Origin: Mycobacterium colombiense
GTDB taxonomy: Bacteria > Actinomycetota > Actinomycetes > Mycobacteriales > Mycobacteriaceae
NCBI RefSeq assembly: GCF_003284975.1
Contig: NZ_QMEU01000014.1
Span: forward strand, 1 to 64,000
Direction of reading: 5' to 3'
DNA: 64,000 nucleotides
The position numbers were made by a program, and so were the translations under genes. The notes beneath the pieces are model-generated. The model was not told the origin of the DNA, did no database searches, and worked only from the letters and a program-made list of their open reading frames with translations. This document shows, piece by piece, positions 1 through 8,295 of this stretch (its first letter is position 1; the number at the start of each line of letters is the position of its first letter).

Positions 1-555
1 CGGGCGTTGTTGTCGGCGGCCGGGTTCGGTAACACCGGTGCCGAGCTGTTCAACAAGGCCGGGCCGTATCTGGCGCGCGGCGCCGAAGACCTGGTGCCCT
101 CGGCGCAGCTGCTGGACACCTACAGCCCCGAAATCTACTGCCTGATGCGCAGCGAACACGATGCGCTGCCCGCCACCGGGGCGGCCGAGGGCGGGTTCAA
201 CGGCTACTCGCTGAACATGGACACCGAGGTGCTCTCCGGGCTGGGACTGATCGCGAACCCGGTATCCGCGGTGCCCGTCATCGCGTCGCTGGTCGGCGGT
301 GTCGCCGGAGTCGTCGGGGGCGCGCCCAACCCGTACATTTGGCCGGAGAACCTGCCGCGGGTGAACGCGCGCGGCGGGCCGGGCGGTGCGCCGGGCTGCT
401 GGCAGAAGGTCACCCGCGACCTGTGGCCCGCACCGGAGCTGATCATGGACACCGGCAACAGCATCGCGCCCTACAACCACCTCGACACCGGGTCGCCGTA
501 TGCCATCGAATACGTCTGGGGCCGCCAGGTCGGCGACAACACCATCAACCCCTGA
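1..555 (+). CDS. MCE-family protein, C-terminal part (Mce A type), cut by window edge
   Basis: This is the last 184 residues of a gene that begins outside the window. Mce proteins are substrate-binding subunits of mycobacterial lipid importers and act in the cell envelope with YrbE permeases. What is visible is the conserved tail of A-type Mce proteins: the NPYIWPENLPRVNARGGPGG stretch, then DLWPAPELIMDTG, SIAPYNH and the terminal VWGRQVGDNTINP. The MCE domain itself lies upstream and cannot be seen. No other mce gene follows, so this is either a stand-alone mceA-like gene or the end of a rearranged locus. The family call is firm; which mce operon it belongs to cannot be told. Confidence 0.88.
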   Translation, partial: RALLSAAGFGNTGAELFNKAGPYLARGAEDLVPSAQLLDTYSPEIYCLMRSEHDALPATGAAEGGFNGYSLNMDTEVLSGLGLIANPVSAVPVIASLVGGVAGVVGGAPNPYIWPENLPRVNARGGPGGAPGCWQKVTRDLWPAPELIMDTGNSIAPYNHLDTGSPYAIEYVWGRQVGDNTINP

Positions 556-607
556 GCGGACGCCGGCGTCGTGAGAACGCCTTTCCGGCAACCCTTTTCG
601 GACTATC

Positions 608-1525
608 TCAGGCCTGGGTGGTCGCCGTGGGGCGGGCGCTGGATTTTACGTCCCGGCCCGCGCCGGCCGACATGGAGGCGGCCTCACCGCGGGCCAAGCC
701 GACCGTCGCGACGATCACCACGACGAGCGTCGCCGCCAGCACAAACCATTCCCAGCCGCCGGCTGCCAACGTCTCGCGGAGCACGATGATGCCGAGGATC
801 CCGCCGACCACCGGCTTCGCCACGATGATCGTCGGCAGCGAGGCGGTGAGCGCGCCGGCTCGATACGCCGATTGGTGATAGATCATCCCGGCCGCTCCGC
901 AGAACACCAGCGCGTACAGCTCGAATGACACCCACACCTGGCCGGGGTGGTGTTCCAGGACGTCGACCACGCCCTTCATCAGCACGGCGAACACCGCCAG
1001 CAGCGTGCCGGCGACGGCCGCCAACAGCAGCGCCGCGACCGGGCGATCCGCCCAGATCCGCGCGCCCAGGAGCCCGAGCAACAGCAGCGGGCCGATTACC
1101 ACGGCGACCACGATCCAGATGTGCAGCGGCGCCCGCTGCTGGCCGCCGGTGGGGTCCCCGACCGCGATCAGCACCGCCAACGCCACCGCCAGCACCAGCG
1201 CCCAGGTCCACTCCCGGCGGGTGATCCGGTTACCGGTCATCCGCGAATAGATCGGCAGGGCGAACAGCAGGGCCGTCACCTGCAACGACATCACCAGCAG
1301 CACCGAGCCCTTGTCGAGCGCGGCGGCCAGCAGCACGTAACTGCCGATGTCCCCCAAACCGCCCAGCCACCAACGCTTGTCGCGCAGCAACATGCCGAAC
1401 AACGTCAGGTGGCCCACCCGCTTGTCGGTGACCTCCTGCGCGGAACGCTGCCGCACCACGTTGCCGATCGCGGACGCCAGCGCGGCGCAGAGGGCGATAA
1501 TGGCCGCCAGATGCGCGTCCGACAT
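608..1525 (-). CDS. DMT-superfamily (EamA-like) membrane transporter
   Basis: A 305-residue integral membrane protein with about nine or ten hydrophobic helices and very short loops, the pattern of drug/metabolite transporters. It opens with a helix (IIALCAALASAIGNVVRQRS), and the later half repeats the pattern (LPTIIVAKPVVGGILGIIVL, then LRETL), as expected for the duplicated 5+5 EamA fold. The C-terminus is a short polar Ser/Ala/Thr tail. Substrate is unknown. It is transcribed leftward, about 100 bp downstream of the SDR gene on the same strand, so the two may share a message. The transporter class is likely; any function beyond export or exchange of a small molecule would be a guess. Confidence 0.75.
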   Translation of the reverse strand: MSDAHLAAIIALCAALASAIGNVVRQRSAQEVTDKRVGHLTLFGMLLRDKRWWLGGLGDIGSYVLLAAALDKGSVLLVMSLQVTALLFALPIYSRMTGNRITRREWTWALVLAVALAVLIAVGDPTGGQQRAPLHIWIVVAVVIGPLLLLGLLGARIWADRPVAALLLAAVAGTLLAVFAVLMKGVVDVLEHHPGQVWVSFELYALVFCGAAGMIYHQSAYRAGALTASLPTIIVAKPVVGGILGIIVLRETLAAGGWEWFVLAATLVVVIVATVGLARGEAASMSAGAGRDVKSSARPTATTQA

Positions 1526-1625
1526 GGCCTTACCTCCTCGTTGGGCGCGGTGCCGCTACCCATCCAATCTAGTCACGACCCGGACGACCGGCGCGTCGAA
1601 GGTCACCGAGCCAGCGAAGACGGCG

Positions 1626-2519
1626 TCAGAGCGGGAACGTCGTCCCGGTGAGCCGCTCGGACAGTTCCCACAGGGCGCTCGCGGTGCCCGCGCGCTTTGC
1701 CGGCCAGTTCCGCCACGTGGGCTGGGTACGGCCGTACAGGCCGAACCGCGGCCCGACGAAGGTGTCGCCCGGCAAATCCTGCGAGACCGCGTACAGCGTC
1801 TGGCGGGCGCCGAAGTCGGCATCGGTGGACACGATCCGGTCGACGGCCAGCACCGCCGCGTCGCCCAGTTTCCGGCCGGAGTTGCCCTGCAGGTTCGTCT
1901 GCGACCAGCCGGGGTGGGCGGCCAGGGCCCGCAGCGACGTGGGGACGCCGTCCAGCCGCCGCTGCAGCTCCTTGGTGAACAACAGGTTCGCCAGCTTCGA
2001 TTGGCTGTAGGCCAGCCAGGCCGAATAGGGCCGGGACTGAAAGTTCAGGTCCTTGAGGCTGATGTAGCCGAAGTGGTGCATCAGCGAGGACACCGTCACC
2101 ACGCGGTCGGTCAGCTTGGGCAACAGCAGGTTGGTCAAGGCGAAATGCCCGAGGTGGTTGGTGCCGATCTGACCCTCAAACCCGTCGACGGTGACCGCGT
2201 GCCTGGTGGCCATGATGCCGGCGTTGTTGATCAGGACGTCGACCTTGTCGATGCCCTCGGCAAAGCGCCGCACCGACGACAGGTCCTGCAGGTCGAGCTG
2301 ACGCACCTCGGCCGTCCCGGTCGCCGGACCGGTTGCCGAACCGATCATGCGAGCGGCGGCCGCGTGGCCCTTGTCGGTGTTGCGGACGGCCAGGATGACG
2401 TGGCCACCCACCCGGAGCAACTCGCGGGCGGTGACCTCGCCCAGCCCGGCGTTGGCCCCGGTGATGACGATGTTCCGTCCGGCGAACGAGGGCAGCTGTG
2501 CTGCGGTCCAATCGGCCAT
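1626..2519 (-). CDS. Short-chain dehydrogenase/reductase (retinol-dehydrogenase-like)
   Basis: A 297-residue NAD(P)-dependent oxidoreductase. The Rossmann cofactor motif is TGANAGLG near residue 20, NNAG appears near residue 95, and the active site has Ser in VVTVSSL and Tyr/Lys in YSQSKLAN. This arrangement is typical of the larger Rv0068/Rv0439c-type SDRs that act on lipids, retinol or steroids; the substrate is unknown. I chose the ATG giving MADWTAAQLPSF as start, because the frame remains open 28 codons further upstream but that extension is Arg-rich and unlike the family. It is divergent from the lipid-kinase gene across about 150 bp, which must hold both promoters. Confidence 0.85.
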   Translation of the reverse strand: MADWTAAQLPSFAGRNIVITGANAGLGEVTARELLRVGGHVILAVRNTDKGHAAAARMIGSATGPATGTAEVRQLDLQDLSSVRRFAEGIDKVDVLINNAGIMATRHAVTVDGFEGQIGTNHLGHFALTNLLLPKLTDRVVTVSSLMHHFGYISLKDLNFQSRPYSAWLAYSQSKLANLLFTKELQRRLDGVPTSLRALAAHPGWSQTNLQGNSGRKLGDAAVLAVDRIVSTDADFGARQTLYAVSQDLPGDTFVGPRFGLYGRTQPTWRNWPAKRAGTASALWELSERLTGTTFPL

Positions 2520-2668
2520 GGCAGCCACCCTAACTTCGCACTTGCGACCCCGACCGGTGGGCCGACGGGCCCTGCGGCGACGGGCGGGAGCGATGTCGGT
2601 CACCCGCCGCGCCCAGGTATCGTGCCTGGGATGACCAGCGAAACCCCACCCGCCGCGGGGATCGCCGG

Positions 2669-3661
2669 ATGCATCTAGGCGTCATCGTCAATCCGAAAGC
2701 GCGGAAAAATCGCTCCGCTTCCCGCGATCGCATCGCCGAACTGCGTCGCATCGTCGGCCCCTGGGGCGAGGTGCACGAGACCAACTCGATCGAGGAATTG
2801 CACGACACCATCGCGCAGCTGGCGCCGCGCGTCACCCACCTGGTGGGCGACGGCGGCGACGGCGCCCTGCACTGGTTGATCAACGAGGTCGAGCACTGCA
2901 TCGGGGATCCGCAACGCTGGCCCGCGTTCGTCCCGACCAACGGCGGCAGCGTCAACGCCGTCGCCCGCAAGGCCCGGGTGCGCGGGCGGCCCGAGGCGAT
3001 CATCCGCGCGCTGACCGCGGCCGCCGAAACCGATCGACCCCCGCCCGAAGTGGACCTGGACACGTTGGTGCTCGACGGCGCCACCGCCGACGGCGCGGCG
3101 TTTCATCGGCTCTGCTTCGGGCTGGCCGCCGGCGGCGTCGGAAACCGTTTCTACGACCGGTATTACGACTCACCCGATCACGGCCGGCTGGCCGTCGCGC
3201 GGGTGATCGCTCGCAGCTTCGGCGACTACATCACCTCCAAGGTCGCCCCCAGTCGAGTGAAGACGCCGAACTATGCGTCCATCCTGTTCACCCCGACGCA
3301 AGCGCGCGTGGTGATCGACGGCGACGAGGTCCCGTCGCGCACGCACAGCCTGCTGCACGCCGGCGCCATCGACCTGCGCATCGGCGGCCCACTTCGGTTG
3401 TTCCCGAAGGCTTCCGAGCCCGGTGCGCTGCATTTTCAGGCCGGATACCTGCGGCCGTCCAGGATCGTCGTGCAGCTTCCGACGGCCCTGACCAACGGCA
3501 TGCTCCGCGGCGCCGGGCTACGCGATGTCAACGGCCGTGAGATGGTCATCGAGGCCGAGGACGAACCGCTGTCGCCCATCATCGACGGGGAGCGCTTCCT
3601 GGGCATCGTCAAACTGGTGGCCCGGCCGGGCCCGCGTATCCGCATCGCCCGGCCCGCCTAG
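2669..3661 (+). CDS. Diacylglycerol/sphingosine-kinase-type lipid kinase
   Basis: A 330-residue protein of the DAGK catalytic family, soluble enzymes that phosphorylate diacylglycerol or related lipids with ATP. It begins with the family's first strand (HLGVIVNPKARKNR). The nucleotide-binding motif appears as VGDGGDGALHW near residues 67-77, where GGDGT is usual, so the Thr is replaced by Ala. PTNGGSVNAVA near residue 91 takes the place of the usual GTGNDFAR loop. The C-terminal half ends with a DGE segment (IIDGERF). Substitutions in both nucleotide loops could mean altered or reduced catalysis. The start is an ATG with no competing upstream start in frame. Activity is inferred from the family only. 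Confidence 0.75.
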   Translation: MHLGVIVNPKARKNRSASRDRIAELRRIVGPWGEVHETNSIEELHDTIAQLAPRVTHLVGDGGDGALHWLINEVEHCIGDPQRWPAFVPTNGGSVNAVARKARVRGRPEAIIRALTAAAETDRPPPEVDLDTLVLDGATADGAAFHRLCFGLAAGGVGNRFYDRYYDSPDHGRLAVARVIARSFGDYITSKVAPSRVKTPNYASILFTPTQARVVIDGDEVPSRTHSLLHAGAIDLRIGGPLRLFPKASEPGALHFQAGYLRPSRIVVQLPTALTNGMLRGAGLRDVNGREMVIEAEDEPLSPIIDGERFLGIVKLVARPGPRIRIARPA

Positions 3662-4083
3662 CCCGGCCGTTCGGCGGGCGGCCGCCGTGGCGGGTTCTCC
3701 GGCGTCGATCGAATTGCGTTTTTCGATTTGCAATTTCGCCATTAGGCGTGACCAACGTAATAATATTCCCCGACCGTGCGTCCGGTCGCCGACGGTATCG
3801 AATTGCGCGAATTCGTAGATACGTAGTTCAGTATCTCAGGTGGTCGACGCGGCATAACACCAGCTCGTCCGCCACTGAGATACTGAAGTCCGTATGCGCG
3901 GATATCAGCATTAGTGCATTTAATTCTGCCATTTAAGTTTCACCTGTGAATGTGGTGTGCGACGGCCCTTAATGCGGCTCGACGCTTTGCTCAGGACGGG
4001 CTGGCGGCGCTACATTAGTCTTTATATTCACGACGGAAGTCGTTCTCGGGCTGAGCCAACCTGGAAGGGGGATCACTCCTACG
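3662..4083. other. AT-rich 420-bp leader with inverted and direct repeats, no gene
   Basis: This gap is visibly poorer in GC than its surroundings and holds no convincing coding frame. It contains an 11-bp direct repeat ATCGAATTGCG (3708-3718 and 3797-3807), a small AATTGC/GCAATT hairpin near 3712-3737, and a perfect 13-bp inverted repeat listed separately. The AT-rich stretch and the repeats lie upstream of the four-gene acyl-ligase operon, so it most likely carries that operon's promoter and regulator sites. A GGAAGGGGGATC ribosome-binding stretch precedes the ATG at 4084. Confidence 0.6.
3827..3887. promoter_or_regulatory. 13-bp perfect inverted repeat upstream of the acyl-ligase operon
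   Basis: TTCAGTATCTCAG at 3827-3839 is exactly mirrored by CTGAGATACTGAA at 3875-3887, with a 35-nt spacer; GTGG/CCAC next to the arms extends the symmetry if one base is skipped. The spacing fits two binding sites for one regulator, or a large stem-loop in the 5' leader. No adjacent gene encodes an obvious regulator. It lies about 200 bp before the operon start. Confidence 0.5.
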
Positions 4084-7000
4084 ATGGAGACACTGATCGA
4101 TTACCTGCAGATGTGGGAAGCGCAGAGGCCGGACCAAACCCTCTTCCGGTTCGTCGATGCCGACGGCCGCGAACTCGAGCACTACACCTACCAGGCCTTC
4201 GCCGAACGCACCCGCGAGCTGGCCGCCTACCTGTCCACCGAGGCCGGCCTCAAGTCCGGCGATCGTGCGCTGCTGGTCTACCCGCCCGGTCTGGAAATGA
4301 TCGCGGCGCTATATGCGTGCGCGCGCATCGGGGTCATCGCCGTTCCGGTCAGCCCGCCCTTGCCGATGTCCTTTGATTCCGGGCTGGCCAAGCTCAGCTT
4401 CATCGCGCGCGATTGCCAGGCGACGGCGGTGCTGTCGACGAAGCAGTTCGAGTACGACTTCCGCCTGCTGCTCGGCCAGCGCCGCGGGCAGGGCGTGTGG
4501 ACGGACGAGTCCGACGCCGGCCTGCCGGACCTGCCCTGGTTTGCCACCGACGGCGCCCAGGACTTCGGCGGCGCCCCCGTCGCGGACACGCCCGGCGAGG
4601 TGCTCTTCCTGCAGTACACGTCCGGGTCGACCAGCAATCCGAAGGGTGTGGTCGTCACCCACGCCAACGTCATCGCCAACGGCTCCGCCTTCACCGGCGA
4701 CGTGGTGCTGGCCTCGTGGCTGCCGCAGCATCACGACATGGGTCTGATCTCGGCCTACATGTTCATCGTGCTGCTGGGCGGGTCCACCCACGCGATGTCG
4801 CCTCTGGACTTCCTCGCCCGGCCCTCGTCGTGGCTTCGGCTCATCAGCGACGTGCGCGCCACCCACACCCCCGGACCCAACTTCGCGCTCGAATACTGCC
4901 TGCGCGAGGACAAGCTGCCCGCCGCCGAGCTGGCCGGCGTGGATCTGAGCAGCCTCGAATGCATCGTGGTGGGCGCAGAACCGCTGCGGGCCAACACCTT
5001 CGCTCGCTTCCGGCAGCGGTTCGCCGAGTACGGCCTGCGGCCCGAGGCGCTGACGGGCGCCTACGGCATGGCTGAATCCACCCTGATCGTGTCGATCCGC
5101 GGGCGCCAGACCATCGCGGTCAACAAGCGCGGGCTGGAGCGCAACGTCGCGCGCGTCGAAAAGGCGTTGCCGGAAAACAGCAACCAGGTCGCGTTGGTCA
5201 GCTGCGGCAAGCCCATCGAGGAGACGCTGGTCCGCATCGTCGATCCCGAATCGCGCCAGGCGCTGCCCGACGGGCGGGTCGGCGAGGTCTGGCTGGCCGG
5301 ACCCTCCAAGGGCGCCGGCTACTGGAACCGTCCGGAGCTCACCGCCGAGATGTTCGGCGCCCGCATCGTCGGCGATGACGAACACACCTTCCTGCGCACC
5401 GGCGATCTCGGTTTCCTCTACGAGGGTGAGCTTTTCGTCTGCGGCCGCAGCAAGGACCTGATCATCGTCCGCGGCGTCAACTGCTACCCCTCCGACATCG
5501 AAGCCGTCGTCGAGCGCACGGCCGCGCACGTCCGGAGCGGCTGCGTCGCCGCCTTCTCGGTCGAGCACGACGAGTCCGAAGCGCTGATCGTCGTCGCCGA
5601 GGTGCGCGACGAGCACAACCTTCCCGACGCCAAGTCCGTGGCCCGCGCGATCCGCCGGCACTGCCACATCGATCCGCACGCGATCGTCTTCGCGCCGCCG
5701 CGCAGCATCCCCAAGACCACGTCCGGCAAGATCCGGCGCGCTTCGACGCGCCAGCTGTGGCTGGACGACGAGCTGCGCGCCTTCGCCACCTGGATCAACC
5801 AGTCCGCCAACCGGACGCACGGCGAACTGGGTGCCGGCGCCGGTCCGCTGGAACGCTTCGGCAACCTCATCGAGAGTTACGACCTCACCGGAGACGAGGA
5901 CTGCTCGTTCGCCGATCTCGGCATCGACTCGCTGGCGCTGGCCGAGCTCCGCACGGACCTGCAGGCCCTGCTGGAGGAGAACGGCGCGGGGGAGCTCGCC
6001 GAAGAGGTCAACACCCGGCTGCTCCAGCGGCTGACGGTCTCCGAATTCTTCGGCCTGATAAGGCAATTCGGTGAGGGATCCGGCCAGCCGCTCGAGGCCC
6101 TGCGCCGGGCGCTGGACACGATTTCCGCCGAGTACGAGGCCCACGAGGCCGCCCAGATGCGGGCCGACGCGGCGCTGCCGCTGCCGGAGTTGGCGCCGGC
6201 GCGGCCGGGCGAGCCCACCGACCTGTTGCTGACGGGCGCGACCGGATTCCTGGGGCCGTTCCTGGTGAGCAGCCTGCTGTCGCGGACCTCCTACACCGTG
6301 CACGCACTGGTGCGCGCCACCGACCCCGCGCACGGCCTGGACCGCATCGTCGCGTCGCTGCGCCGCGCCCAGCTCTGGACCCCGGCACTGGAAGCCGATG
6401 TCCGCGCCCGGGTGCGCATCATCTGCGGCGACCTCGCCCAGCCCGCGCTGGGCATCGGCGAGGCGGCCTTCCAGCAACTGGCGCGCGACGTCGATGTCGT
6501 CGTGCACAACGGCGCACTGGTCAACTACGTGCGCACCTACGACGCCCTGCGGCCCGCTAACGTGGAGGGCACCCGTGAGCTGCTGCGGCTGGCGATGATC
6601 AACCACCGCAAGGCTTTCCACCTCGTCTCCAGCACGTTCATCTACGGCTGGAGCACCGAGCCGGTGGTCGGGGAATGGGATGCCAACGAGAAGATGGCCG
6701 GCCTGGACTTCGGCTACTCGCAGACCAAGTGGGTCGGCGAGCAGCTGGCGCTGGCCGCGCAGCGCAAGGGGCTCGACGTCCGCATCTACCGACCCTCGCT
6801 GATCTCGCCCACCCGGGCGGGCTTCGGCAGCCAGGACGACATCCTGGTGCGCCTGACGGCGTTCATGATCGAGCACGGGGTCGCCGTCAACGCGCTCAAC
6901 CAGATCAGCCTGCTGCCGGCGGACTTGATCGCGGATCACATCGTCACGCTGATGGGCCTGCCGGACGAGTCGGGCAGCGTCTTTAACATGACCGCGGACG

Positions 7001-7341
7001 ACTATCACAACCTCACCGACGTCACCCGTATCCTGTCCGAACGCTACGGGTATCGCTTTGAGTACCACGACATCCCGTCGTTCACCGAGCAGCTCAACCG
7101 CCGCTGCACGCCGAACGACCAGATGTATCCGCTGGTCGATTTCCTCACCCGGTCGGCGGACAAGATCGCGGCCATGCGCGACAAGCGCTACGACAACACC
7201 CAGTACCGCCACCGGCGGGGCCTGACCAAGGTCCGCCTGCGTGAGCCGGCCCTGACCGAGACGGTCGATCATCTGGTCCGGTTCTTGCGCAGCGAGCGTC
7301 TGATCACTGAGGTAGAGGACGACGCGCAACGCAGCGCCTAA
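4084..7341 (+). CDS. Fatty acyl-AMP ligase - carrier protein - thioester reductase fusion
   Basis: A 1085-residue three-domain enzyme. Residues 1-585 are an adenylating domain of the fatty acyl-AMP ligase (FAAL) type: YTSGSTSNPKGVVVTH, YGMAESTL, the GRSKDLIIVRGVNCYPSDIE stretch and the lysine motif PKTTSGKIRR. Residues 590-680 are a carrier domain whose phosphopantetheine Ser is Ser616 in DLGIDSLAL. From about residue 710 an NAD(P)H thioester-reductase domain follows (LLTGATGFLGPFL; Tyr/Lys in FGYSQTKWVGEQL). The expected chemistry is activation of a fatty acid, loading on the carrier and reductive release as an aldehyde, or an alcohol if reduced twice. Unlike the carboxylic acid reductase FadD9, the first domain is FAAL-like. 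It heads a four-gene operon, and the next gene starts 26 bp on. The acyl substrate is unknown. Confidence 0.9.
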   Translation: METLIDYLQMWEAQRPDQTLFRFVDADGRELEHYTYQAFAERTRELAAYLSTEAGLKSGDRALLVYPPGLEMIAALYACARIGVIAVPVSPPLPMSFDSGLAKLSFIARDCQATAVLSTKQFEYDFRLLLGQRRGQGVWTDESDAGLPDLPWFATDGAQDFGGAPVADTPGEVLFLQYTSGSTSNPKGVVVTHANVIANGSAFTGDVVLASWLPQHHDMGLISAYMFIVLLGGSTHAMSPLDFLARPSSWLRLISDVRATHTPGPNFALEYCLREDKLPAAELAGVDLSSLECIVVGAEPLRANTFARFRQRFAEYGLRPEALTGAYGMAESTLIVSIRGRQTIAVNKRGLERNVARVEKALPENSNQVALVSCGKPIEETLVRIVDPESRQALPDGRVGEVWLAGPSKGAGYWNRPELTAEMFGARIVGDDEHTFLRTGDLGFLYEGELFVCGRSKDLIIVRGVNCYPSDIEAVVERTAAHVRSGCVAAFSVEHDESEALIVVAEVRDEHNLPDAKSVARAIRRHCHIDPHAIVFAPPRSIPKTTSGKIRRASTRQLWLDDELRAFATWINQSANRTHGELGAGAGPLERFGNLIESYDLTGDEDCSFADLGIDSLALAELRTDLQALLEENGAGELAEEVNTRLLQRLTVSEFFGLIRQFGEGSGQPLEALRRALDTISAEYEAHEAAQMRADAALPLPELAPARPGEPTDLLLTGATGFLGPFLVSSLLSRTSYTVHALVRATDPAHGLDRIVASLRRAQLWTPALEADVRARVRIICGDLAQPALGIGEAAFQQLARDVDVVVHNGALVNYVRTYDALRPANVEGTRELLRLAMINHRKAFHLVSSTFIYGWSTEPVVGEWDANEKMAGLDFGYSQTKWVGEQLALAAQRKGLDVRIYRPSLISPTRAGFGSQDDILVRLTAFMIEHGVAVNALNQISLLPADLIADHIVTLMGLPDESGSVFNMTADDYHNLTDVTRILSERYGYRFEYHDIPSFTEQLNRRCTPNDQMYPLVDFLTRSADKIAAMRDKRYDNTQYRHRRGLTKVRLREPALTETVDHLVRFLRSERLITEVEDDAQRSA

Positions 7342-7367
7342 CCGGTACAGGCCAGACGGACGAAGGG

Positions 7368-8282
7368 ATGGCGATGTTCACCGTCGATGACAAGGCAACG
7401 GGCCCGCATGACGCCGCGCTCGACCACGAGCGGATCGTCCTGCAGGCGCGTGACGTCGACTTCGACTGGTCGACGCTGCCGTTCTACTACGTGCCCAACG
7501 AACCGTTCACCACCCACTTCTGCAATGTGCTGCATTTGTTGCTGCCCGCGGGCGAGGAATTCATCGTCGGCGCCTTCAAGGACACCTTGCCGCTGATCAA
7601 AGACGATCAATTGCGCCGCGATGTGCAGGGTTTCATCAGCCAGGAGGCCATGCACTCCCAGGCGCACGCGGGGGTGCTCGGACACTTCGCGGCCAGAGGC
7701 ATCGACGTGACGCCGTTCACCGACCAAATGCGTTGGCTGTTCACCCAACTCATCGGTGACCGGCCGGCGTGGAGCAGCCGCCGGCGGCAGAGCTGGTTGC
7801 TCGAGCGGGTGTCGATGGTCGCCGCCCTCGAGCACTACACCGCGATCCTCGGCGAATGGATTCTGGACACCCCGCAACATGACGCCATGGGCACCGACCC
7901 GGTGATGCTCGACCTGTTGCGCTGGCACGGCGCCGAGGAAGTCGAGCACAAGGCGGTCGCGTTCGACACCATGAAGCACCTGCGCGGCGGGTACTGGCGG
8001 CAGGTGCGCACGCAGCTGCTGATCACGCCGGCGCTGCTGTGGTTGTTCGTCCGCGGTGTGCGGTTCATGTACTCGGTCGATCCCTACCTGCCGCCCGGCA
8101 CCACGCCGCGCTGGCGCGACTACTTCCGCGCGGCGCGGCGCGGGTTGGTGCCCGGGCCGTTCCAGTTCCTCCGGGTCATCGGCGCCTACTACACACCGAG
8201 TTTTCATCCGTCCCAGCTCGGCGGAGTCGGGCGCGCCGTCGACTACCTGGCCCGGTCGCCCGCGGCCCGGGCCTCGCACTGA
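7368..8282 (+). CDS. Ferritin-like di-iron protein of the COG3687/PF10118 'metal-dependent hydrolase' family
   Basis: A 304-residue, mostly helical protein. The family is labelled predicted metal-dependent hydrolase, but the carboxylate/histidine pattern is that of a four-helix di-iron enzyme: Glu63/Glu64 (AGEEFIVGAF), E93-x-x-H96 (QEAMHSQAH), Glu155 (ALEHYT) and E191-x-x-H194 (GAEEVEHKAVAFD). A hydrophobic stretch near residues 215-232 (LLITPALLWLFVRGVRF) suggests membrane contact. It sits between an aldehyde-forming enzyme and, two genes on, an FAD/[2Fe-2S] reductase, so an oxygenase acting on a fatty aldehyde, acid or alcohol is plausible; that is inference. The start MAMFTVDD is 26 bp after the preceding stop and the next gene starts 13 bp downstream. 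Confidence 0.75.
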   Translation: MAMFTVDDKATGPHDAALDHERIVLQARDVDFDWSTLPFYYVPNEPFTTHFCNVLHLLLPAGEEFIVGAFKDTLPLIKDDQLRRDVQGFISQEAMHSQAHAGVLGHFAARGIDVTPFTDQMRWLFTQLIGDRPAWSSRRRQSWLLERVSMVAALEHYTAILGEWILDTPQHDAMGTDPVMLDLLRWHGAEEVEHKAVAFDTMKHLRGGYWRQVRTQLLITPALLWLFVRGVRFMYSVDPYLPPGTTPRWRDYFRAARRGLVPGPFQFLRVIGAYYTPSFHPSQLGGVGRAVDYLARSPAARASH

Positions 8283-8295
8283 AACGGCATTGACG

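Noticed and set aside
2520..2603. Longer N-terminus for the SDR at 1626-2519
   Set aside because: The added 28 residues are mostly Arg/Ala and precede the normal family start; they also use the divergent promoter region.
4309..7329. A 1006-codon open frame antisense to the acyl-ligase fusion
   Set aside because: High GC keeps the opposite strand free of stops. The product is rich in Gln, Arg, Gly and Val with no domain, whereas the sense strand has a full set of motifs.
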